Shown here: in pieces, positions 3,477 to 8,357 of the stretch
Layout of the letters: each line of letters opens with the position of its first letter
How positions within the stretch are numbered: position 1 is the first letter of the stretch
Assembly (NCBI GenBank): GCA_007117775.1
Contig: SKFX01000233.1
Location: forward strand, 1-8,357
DNA length: 8,357 nucleotides
Direction of reading: 5' to 3'
From: Ilumatobacteraceae bacterium
GTDB taxonomy: Bacteria; Actinomycetota; Acidimicrobiia; Acidimicrobiales; Ilumatobacteraceae
The notes under the pieces: generated by a model
What the model was told of the DNA's origin: nothing
Seen by the model: the letters and a program-made list of their open reading frames with translations, nothing else
Database searches by the model: none
Made by a program: the position numbers and the translations under genes

Positions 3477-4736
3477 GTGGCACTGATCGTTCAGAAGTAC
3501 GGCGGCACCTCGGTCGCTGATCCCGAGCGGATCCGCGCCGTCGCGGACCATGTCGCGTATACGGCGGGCCGTGGTGACGAGGTCGCAGTGGTCGTCTCGG
3601 CCATGGGCAAGTCCACCGACAATCTGATCAAGTTGGCCAACGATGTGTCCTCGACGCACCCCGGACGCGAACTCGACATGCTGTTGACCACCGGCGAGCG
3701 CGTCACCATGTCGCTGTTGTGCATGGCACTCGCGGACCGCGGGATCGACGCCATGAGCTTCACCGGGTCTCAGGTCGGCATCATCACCGACACCGCACAT
3801 GGCAAGGCCAAGATCATCGAAGTCAAAGGGGATCGCCTGCGCGAGGCCCTCGCTGCGGGCCGGGTCTGTGTGGTGGCCGGGTTCCAGGGTGTGTCGGTCG
3901 ACAAGGAGATCACCACACTGGGTCGCGGCGGATCCGATACCACTGCGGTGGCGCTGGCGGCTGCGCTCGGCGCCGATGCCTGTGAGATCTACACCGATGT
4001 CACCGGCGTGTTCACCGCGGACCCGCGCATCGTGCCCGAGGCCCGCAAACTGGCGCGGGTCAGTTTCGATGAGATGCTCGAGATGGCCGGTGCCGGTTCC
4101 AAGGTGCTGGCCCTGCGCTCGGTCGAGTTCGCCCGCAATCACGGGGTGCCATTGCACGTGCGTTCCAGCTTCACCTGGGAGCCGGGCACTTGGGTGCTGT
4201 TCAACGACGAGGAGGAACCCTCCATGGAAGATCCGATCATCTCCGGTGTGGTCACCGATCTGAATGATGCCAAAGTGACCGTGCTCGGTGTCCCCGACCG
4301 CCCCGGTATCTCCGCAGCGCTGTTCGAACCATTGGCCGATGCCAATGTCAACGTCGACATGATCGTGCAGAACACGTCGACGGAGGGGATCACCGATATC
4401 TCCTTCACCGTGCCACTGGCTGATCTCGGCGTCGCCGAGGGCATCGTCGAGACCGTTGCGGGCTCGATCGGTGCCAGCGGTGTCAGCCATGACCGCGAGA
4501 TCGCGAAGTTGTCGCTCGTCGGTGCCGGGATGAAGACGTCGCCGGGGATCGCCGCCAAGATGTTCCGGGTCCTGGCCGATGAGGGTGTCAATATCGAGAT
4601 GATCTCGACCTCCACGATCCGGATCTCGGTCGTCATCGCCGGGGCTGATCTCGAGCGCGCCGCGCGCATCTTGCACAGCGCCTTCGATCTCGACAGCGGC
4701 CAGTCATATTCGGCCCCACTGCCCGAGCGCCAGTGA
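3477..4736 (+). CDS. lysC: Aspartate kinase, alpha subunit with internal beta start
   Basis: LysC phosphorylates L-aspartate with ATP, the committed step to Lys, Thr, Met and diaminopimelate. The protein has 419 residues, against about 421 in Corynebacterium glutamicum. The kinase domain (about 1-245) shows KYGGTSV at 7-13, VVVSAMGKSTDNLI at 38-51, TTGERV at 71-76, GRGGSDTTAVALA at 149-161 and YTDVTGVFTADPRIV at 172-186. Two ACT regulatory domains follow: about 265-335 (KVTVLGVPDRPGISAALFEP) and about 345-415 (KLSLVGAGMKTSPGIAAKMF). The GTG at 3477 is chosen because MALIVQKYGGTS matches the family N-terminus. An in-frame ATG at codon 250 has its own strong Shine-Dalgarno, pointing to the alpha2beta2 type of enzyme, which in relatives is inhibited by Lys plus Thr. 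Asd lies 1 kb downstream, separated by a methyltransferase gene. Confidence 0.97.
   Translation: MALIVQKYGGTSVADPERIRAVADHVAYTAGRGDEVAVVVSAMGKSTDNLIKLANDVSSTHPGRELDMLLTTGERVTMSLLCMALADRGIDAMSFTGSQVGIITDTAHGKAKIIEVKGDRLREALAAGRVCVVAGFQGVSVDKEITTLGRGGSDTTAVALAAALGADACEIYTDVTGVFTADPRIVPEARKLARVSFDEMLEMAGAGSKVLALRSVEFARNHGVPLHVRSSFTWEPGTWVLFNDEEEPSMEDPIISGVVTDLNDAKVTVLGVPDRPGISAALFEPLADANVNVDMIVQNTSTEGITDISFTVPLADLGVAEGIVETVAGSIGASGVSHDREIAKLSLVGAGMKTSPGIAAKMFRVLADEGVNIEMISTSTIRISVVIAGADLERAARILHSAFDLDSGQSYSAPLPERQ
4211..4215 (+). promoter_or_regulatory. Internal Shine-Dalgarno for LysC beta subunit
   Basis: GGAGG lies 8 nt before an in-frame ATG at 4224-4226, which is codon 250 of lysC. It is the strongest well-spaced ribosome binding site in the window and lies inside a gene. 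In C. glutamicum the beta subunit likewise starts at residue 250 (421-residue alpha, 172-residue beta, from memory). Confidence 0.75.
4224..4736 (+). CDS. lysC: Predicted aspartate kinase beta subunit (internal start)
   Basis: Translation from the internal ATG would give a 170-residue protein consisting of both ACT domains, identical to the C-terminal part of the alpha subunit. In Bacillus and Corynebacterium the equivalent overlapping product is a real regulatory subunit that assembles with alpha and carries the feedback-effector sites. The evidence here is the in-frame ATG, an ideally placed GGAGG, and the match in position and length to the Corynebacterium beta chain. Whether it is produced is not proven by sequence. 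The ATG falls in the linker between the kinase and first ACT domain, a sensible boundary. Confidence 0.65.
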   Translation: MEDPIISGVVTDLNDAKVTVLGVPDRPGISAALFEPLADANVNVDMIVQNTSTEGITDISFTVPLADLGVAEGIVETVAGSIGASGVSHDREIAKLSLVGAGMKTSPGIAAKMFRVLADEGVNIEMISTSTIRISVVIAGADLERAARILHSAFDLDSGQSYSAPLPERQ

Positions 4737-4816
4737 TCGGAACCGATATCTGTTGCTGGGGCCGTCCCATATCCGTGGGATCTCGGTCCATTCTCGGTTC
4801 TGGCCCGACCACCTGA

Positions 4817-4822
4817 CACAAT
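4817..4822 (+). promoter_or_regulatory. Candidate -10 hexamer for methyltransferase
   Basis: CACAAT lies 6 nt before the ATG at 4829. No Shine-Dalgarno is seen; the bases between are GACCCC. This suggests a transcript separate from lysC. Confidence 0.4.
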
Positions 4823-4828
4823 GACCCC

Positions 4829-5668
4829 ATGCCGCAGCGCTCGCAGTTGATCCCGTGGAAGGCCGCCGGGCGCATCTCCGAGCGGTTCGCGAGCGGAGAC
4901 GATGTGGTCCGCGAGACCGGTTGGGTGTTCAACAATGCGACCGGCAAATCGCTCACCCTGGCCGAGTTCGTGGCCTCGGGCGATCATGAGGTGCCGGTCT
5001 ATCTCGAACTGTTCGGCCTGCGCCAGACCGGCCCGGCATCATCGACCCTGACCGAGATCGGCAGTGGGATCGGTCGGATGACCTGTGCGCTGACACGCGA
5101 ATTCGCGATGGTCGTGGCCTGCGATCTCGATGCCGGGTTCCTGGAGCGCTGCCATGAGGTCGTGGCCGGATACGGCCGTGCCGATCATCTGCGCACGGTG
5201 CAGGTGGTCGATGGCCACACCCTGGATGTGGCCGATGACTCGAGCGATGTGACGTTCTCCTATATCACGCTCCAACACTGTGACGCCGATGATGCCCGTC
5301 GCCTCATCGCCGAGGCCATCCGCATCACCCGACCCGGCGGTCGAGTGGCACTGAATCTGCGGCTGCGCTCGACGATGGACATCGTCGCCATGCCCCTCGG
5401 TGCTGGGATCCGGGCCCTGTTCCGGCTGCCGGTGATCGGCAACTGGCTGTCGACGCGCCGATCGGTGACCCGTCTCGCCTGGCAGGCCAACCGTGTGCCA
5501 CCGGTCGAGATCCTCCAGCGACACGGCCGTCGACTCAGCGATGTCGCGGTGTGGGTGCATCCCGATCGTGAGGCGAAGGTGGCCGCGATGGTGGCGCCGG
5601 TACCGGTGCGGTCCTCGGTCAGCATCAACACCAACCATTGGTGGTTGGTCGCCGACGTCGGCGAGTGA
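4829..5668 (+). CDS. Class I SAM-dependent methyltransferase, substrate unknown
   Basis: This 279-residue Rossmann methyltransferase has motif I LTEIGSGIGRMT (74-85), in which the Gly-rich loop binds S-adenosylmethionine. It is followed by VVACDLD (95-101), whose acidic residue would hold the ribose. Further features are DGHTLDV near 128-134, DVTFSYITLQHC at 140-151 (motif IV area) and ITRPGGRVALNLR at 166-178 (post-motif strand). The first 60 residues and the region after about 180, with LGAGIRALFRLPVIGNW at 190-206, do not recall a named family. No signal peptide or membrane anchor stands out. It sits between lysC and asd, 92 bp after one and 67 bp before the other, with its own putative promoter. 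The position alone does not tie it to lysine or methionine synthesis. The fold is confident; the function is unknown. Confidence 0.85.
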   Translation: MPQRSQLIPWKAAGRISERFASGDDVVRETGWVFNNATGKSLTLAEFVASGDHEVPVYLELFGLRQTGPASSTLTEIGSGIGRMTCALTREFAMVVACDLDAGFLERCHEVVAGYGRADHLRTVQVVDGHTLDVADDSSDVTFSYITLQHCDADDARRLIAEAIRITRPGGRVALNLRLRSTMDIVAMPLGAGIRALFRLPVIGNWLSTRRSVTRLAWQANRVPPVEILQRHGRRLSDVAVWVHPDREAKVAAMVAPVPVRSSVSINTNHWWLVADVGE

Positions 5669-5722
5669 CGACATCGCAACCTCGGCACGATCAGCACAGT
5701 GAGCGCGCCGCTCGCGCACCGG

Positions 5723-5728
5723 TAGCGT
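5723..5728 (+). promoter_or_regulatory. Candidate -10 hexamer for asd
   Basis: TAGCGT lies 7 nt before the ATG at 5736 and only 4 nt before the adjacent GTG at 5733, so a leaderless start at the ATG fits best. A small GAGCG-CGC-CGCTC hairpin (5701-5713) lies just upstream. Confidence 0.45.
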
Positions 5729-5735
5729 TTCGGTG

Positions 5736-6809
5736 ATGCGAAGCGATCTGTCCTCTGGGATCCGCCTCGGCGTGGTCGGCGCCACCGGCCAGGTCGGTGC
5801 CGTGGTGCGGCGCCTGATCGCCGAGCGCCACCTGCCGATCTCCGAACTGCGGTTCTTCGCCTCGGCGCGCTCGGCCGGATCGGTGCTGGCGTGGACCGAC
5901 GCGTCGGGTGCGACCCACGACATCGTCGTCGAGGACGCCGCGACGGCCGATCCGAGTGGACTGGATCTCGCGATCTTCTCCGCCGGTGCCACCTCGTCGC
6001 GCGCCCTCGCACCGGTGTTCGCCGCCGCCGGGGTCATGGTGGTCGACAACTCCTCGGCATTCCGCATGGACCCCGAGGTGCCCCTCATCGTGGCCGAGGT
6101 CAACCCGCAGCGGATCGGCGACGCCCGTCGCAATATCATCGCGAATCCGAACTGCACCACCATGGCCGCCATGCCGGTGCTCAAGGTGCTCCACGACGAG
6201 GCCGGCCTGATCCGCCTGATCGCCAGCACCTATCAGGCGGTGTCCGGCGCCGGTCTGGCCGGTGTCGATGAACTCTCGACGATGCTCGACGCGCCGCGCG
6301 CCGCCGCCGTCGACCCGGCCGGTCTCACCCATGACGGATCGGCGGTCACCTTTCCGACCCCGGCCAAGTTCGCCCGGCCGATCGCCTATAACGTGCTGCC
6401 GCTCGCTGGCAGCATCGTCGACGATGGCAGCTGTGAGACCGACGAGGAGCAGAAACTGCGCAATGAGACCCGCAAGATCCTCGAGATCCCGGATCTCGCA
6501 GTATCGGGGACCTGTGTGCGCGTCCCGGTCTACACCGGTCACTCACTGTCGATGAATGCTGAGTTCTCACAGCCGATCAGCGTTGAGCGGGCCACCACAC
6601 TGCTCACCGATGCCCCCGGTGTGGTGCTGAGCGAGATCCCGACACCGCTCGAGGCCGCCGGTGCGGACCCGAGTTTCGTCGGCCGTATCCGCCAGGACCC
6701 CGGTGTTGCCGACGGCCGTGGTCTGGCACTGTTCGTCAGCGGAGACAACCTGCGCAAGGGTGCAGCGCTCAACGCGGTGCAGATCGTCGAATTGTTCCTC
6801 GACGATTGA
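5736..6809 (+). CDS. asd: Aspartate-semialdehyde dehydrogenase
   Basis: Asd reduces aspartyl phosphate, the product of LysC, to aspartate semialdehyde with NADPH, at the branch to Lys/diaminopimelate and Thr/Met. The 357-residue protein has the N-terminal NADP-binding GVVGATGQVG (12-21), AIFSAGATSS (79-88) and DNSSAFR (104-110). The catalytic cysteine is Cys140 in NPNCTT, followed by STYQAVSGAG (164-173). TDEEQKLRNETRKIL and the substrate-binding VRVPVYTGHSLS follow, with catalytic-position His269, then the C-terminal DNLRKGAALNAVQIVE. All hallmark residues are intact. An in-frame GTG directly precedes the ATG; the ATG at 5736 is preferred from -10 spacing. A methyltransferase gene interrupts the usual lysC-asd adjacency, and a strong terminator ends this unit. 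Confidence 0.97.
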   Translation: MRSDLSSGIRLGVVGATGQVGAVVRRLIAERHLPISELRFFASARSAGSVLAWTDASGATHDIVVEDAATADPSGLDLAIFSAGATSSRALAPVFAAAGVMVVDNSSAFRMDPEVPLIVAEVNPQRIGDARRNIIANPNCTTMAAMPVLKVLHDEAGLIRLIASTYQAVSGAGLAGVDELSTMLDAPRAAAVDPAGLTHDGSAVTFPTPAKFARPIAYNVLPLAGSIVDDGSCETDEEQKLRNETRKILEIPDLAVSGTCVRVPVYTGHSLSMNAEFSQPISVERATTLLTDAPGVVLSEIPTPLEAAGADPSFVGRIRQDPGVADGRGLALFVSGDNLRKGAALNAVQIVELFLDD

Positions 6810-6825
6810 GCACACACGATCGAGC

Positions 6826-6852
6826 CCGGATCGGGTGATCCGGTGAATTTTT
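6826..6852 (+). terminator. Intrinsic terminator after asd
   Basis: CCGGATC (6826-6832) and GATCCGG (6837-6843) form a perfect 7-bp stem around GGGT. After TGAA a run of five T follows (6848-6852). It begins 17 nt past the asd stop. This is the only hairpin in the window with a real T-tract and separates asd from the purine gene. Confidence 0.8.
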
Positions 6853-6887
6853 CGTCCGGCACCCCATGGTGGAGCGCCGCAATTTCC

Positions 6888-6893
6888 TAAGGT
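6888..6893 (+). promoter_or_regulatory. Candidate -10 hexamer for purSL
   Basis: TAAGGT lies 7 nt before the GTG at 6901. GGGGA abuts the start with no spacing and is a poor ribosome site, so leaderless initiation is favoured. Its location just past the asd terminator supports a new transcription unit. Confidence 0.45.
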
Positions 6894-6900
6894 GTGGGGA

Positions 6901-8357
6901 GTGACCGCAGATGTGTCCGCCACCCCGGCAAGCCGAGCAGATGCCGCATCGCAGCCGGGCACCGACACACCCGCATCGCCGGCCTCCGTCCACCGTCTGA
7001 CGATCACCGCGATCGGTGATGATCCCCGTGCCGCGGGTGTGCTCGATGCAGCCCATGCTCTCGGCATCTCGTCGGTGCGCGCCGTGACGTATCGCGATGT
7101 GGTCTTCATCGACGGCCCCTTGCTCGCCGAGCACCTCGACGCGATCGCGGCGGTGCTGGTGGACCCGCTGTTGCAGCACGGCACCTGGGATCTGCCGCCC
7201 ACCGATGACGACTCGTCGGCCATCGAGGTGGTGCTCCATCCCGGTGTCGCCGACGACGTCGCCGATGCGGTGCTGGTGGCCTGCGGGTTGCTCGAGATCC
7301 CGGCCCGGCGCGCCGCTGGTGGTCGACGCATCGAATTCGACGGTGATCTCGATGCATCCGAGATCGGCCGTCTGGCCCAACGCGTCATCGCCAATGAGGT
7401 CATCGAGCGGTGGTCCAGTGGGGTCATCGAACCGCCGTTCGCACCCAGTGAACCGGGCGAGTCGATCATCGAGACGATCGCGATCCGCGGTCTCGACGAG
7501 GCGGCGCTCGCCGCGCTCAACGCCGAGCGCGCCCTGCATCTCGATCCGGCCGAGATGGCCGCCATCGCCTCACACTTCGAGTCGATCGGCCGTGATCCGA
7601 CCGATGCCGAACTCGAGACCTTCGCGCAGACCTGGAGTGAACACTGCGCCCATAAGACCTTCCGGGCCCGCCTGATCGACGAGGACGGCAACGAGATCGT
7701 TCCACTGCTGCGCCAATTGCGCGATGCCACCGATGACATCGCTGCGCCCTGGGTGCGTTCGGCGTTCGTCGGCAATGCCGGCATCGTCGCCTTCGCGCCG
7801 GGGACCACGATCGCGCTCAAGGCTGAGACCCATAACCATCCATCGGCCATCGAGCCCTTCGGAGGTGCCAACACCGGTGTCGGTGGGGTGATCCGCGATG
7901 TGCTCGGCATCGGCCATGAACCGATCGCGGTGACCGACATCTTGTGCTTCGGTCCACCGGATCTGCCCATCGACGAGGTGCCCGCCGGTGCACTGCATCC
8001 GCGCCGGATCCGCGAGGGTGTGGTGGCCGGGGTCGCCGACTACGGCAACAAGATCGGTCTGCCGACCGTGGCCGGCGCTGTGCTCTATGACCCTGGCTAC
8101 ACCCTGACCCCGCTCGTCTATGCCGGCTGTATCGGTGTCGCACCCGATGAGGTGGAACTGCCGATGACCCCGGCGGCGGGTGACCATGTCGTGTTGCTCG
8201 GTGGTCGCACCGGACGCGACGGCCTCGGCGGGGCGACGTTCTCGAGCGCGACCATGGACGCCAGCACCGGTGAGGTGGCCGGCGCGCGGGTGCAGATCGG
8301 TTCACCGATCATGGAGAAGCTGGTCTCCGATGTGCTGCGCGAGTCGCGGCATCTGTA
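6901..8357 (+). CDS. purL: Fused PurS-PurL phosphoribosylformylglycinamidine synthase (3' end missing)
   Basis: This enzyme converts formylglycinamide ribonucleotide to the amidine with ATP and ammonia (purine step 4). The frame stays open to the window edge, giving 485 codons. After a low-complexity Ala/Ser/Pro/Thr leader (1-29) come two PurS-like domains: about 31-98, and about 108-171, where IEVVLHPGVADDVA and LAQRVIANEVIERW resemble stand-alone PurS. The PurL core follows: TWSEHCAHKTF (244-254) with the active-site His248, KAETHNHPSAIEPFGGANTG (307-326), IRDVLGIGHEPIAVTD, GNKIGLPTVAGAVLYDPGY, and the ATP-loop-type GGRTGRDGLGGATFSSA. Known relatives called PurSL are about 950-1000 residues, so roughly half is present. 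A glutaminase partner (PurQ) would be needed and is not in view. The GTG at 6901 is chosen from the -10 spacing; an in-frame GTG at 6913 is an alternative. Confidence 0.93.
   Translation, partial: MTADVSATPASRADAASQPGTDTPASPASVHRLTITAIGDDPRAAGVLDAAHALGISSVRAVTYRDVVFIDGPLLAEHLDAIAAVLVDPLLQHGTWDLPPTDDDSSAIEVVLHPGVADDVADAVLVACGLLEIPARRAAGGRRIEFDGDLDASEIGRLAQRVIANEVIERWSSGVIEPPFAPSEPGESIIETIAIRGLDEAALAALNAERALHLDPAEMAAIASHFESIGRDPTDAELETFAQTWSEHCAHKTFRARLIDEDGNEIVPLLRQLRDATDDIAAPWVRSAFVGNAGIVAFAPGTTIALKAETHNHPSAIEPFGGANTGVGGVIRDVLGIGHEPIAVTDILCFGPPDLPIDEVPAGALHPRRIREGVVAGVADYGNKIGLPTVAGAVLYDPGYTLTPLVYAGCIGVAPDEVELPMTPAAGDHVVLLGGRTGRDGLGGATFSSATMDASTGEVAGARVQIGSPIMEKLVSDVLRESRHL

Noticed and set aside
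3270..4676. Minus-strand open frame of 468 codons antisense to lysC.
   Set aside because: The plus strand encodes an unmistakable aspartate kinase. The antisense frame is His/Asp/Gly-rich with no family resemblance, typical of GC-rich shadow frames.
4765..4780. TCCCA-TGGGA hairpin after lysC as a terminator.
   Set aside because: Only 5 bp and followed by no T-run; not distinguishable from chance.
5039..6229. Minus-strand open frame of 396 codons across the methyltransferase and asd.
   Set aside because: Spans two real genes and the gap between them on the opposite strand; the sequence is compositional and matches no family.
6567..7970. Minus-strand open frame of 467 codons antisense to asd and purSL.
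   Set aside because: Ser/Ala/Arg-rich shadow of two well-supported plus-strand genes, with no motif or start signal.
1..8357. CRISPR array, insertion sequence, prophage or antiphage system.
   Set aside because: No repeat-spacer pattern, transposase, integrase, recombinase or defence-type gene could be read on either strand. The window is mainly metabolic genes.

Overview
The window looks like ordinary chromosome from a high-GC Gram-positive bacterium (Actinomycetota). Coding third positions are rich in G/C, GTG starts are common, the aspartate kinase has the Corynebacterium-type length and architecture, and a MhuD-type heme monooxygenase is present. A finer placement is not possible from sequence alone. 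An Acidimicrobiia-like lineage is only a guess, prompted by the fused PurS/PurL layout, which is not the arrangement I know from Mycobacterium or Streptomyces.

Layout. Positions 1-319 hold no convincing intact gene. They contain a three-copy 10-bp tandem repeat at the left edge, a dense run of perfect short inverted repeats, and perhaps a decayed HNH-type reading frame. A TetR-family repressor gene lies on the minus strand (320-928). It faces away from a two-gene plus-strand unit: a TIGR03364-type FAD oxidoreductase (1117-2250) and a TIGR03351-type phosphonatase-like HAD hydrolase (2282-2998). These two are expected to deaminate an aminophosphonate and then cleave its C-P bond. The divergent regulator may control them.

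Next, all on the plus strand, come a small IsdG/MhuD-type heme-degrading monooxygenase (3082-3429), aspartate kinase lysC (3477-4736), a class I SAM methyltransferase of unknown substrate (4829-5668), aspartate-semialdehyde dehydrogenase asd (5736-6809), a clear intrinsic terminator (6826-6852), and the first 485 codons of a fused PurS-PurS-PurL phosphoribosylformylglycinamidine synthase (6901 to the window edge). LysC and Asd catalyse the first two steps of the aspartate family pathway (Lys, Thr, Met, diaminopimelate). The methyltransferase sits between them.

The most coherent unexpected signal concerns expression. Seven of the eight genes lack a well-placed Shine-Dalgarno sequence and instead carry a (T/C)AnnnT -10-like hexamer 6-9 nt before the start codon, as expected for leaderless mRNAs. 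The two places with a good Shine-Dalgarno sequence are the only start codons that must be reached inside a longer transcript: the second gene of the phosphonate pair, and an internal in-frame ATG in lysC (codon 250). The latter matches the start of the separate regulatory beta subunit known from Corynebacterium and Bacillus aspartate kinases.
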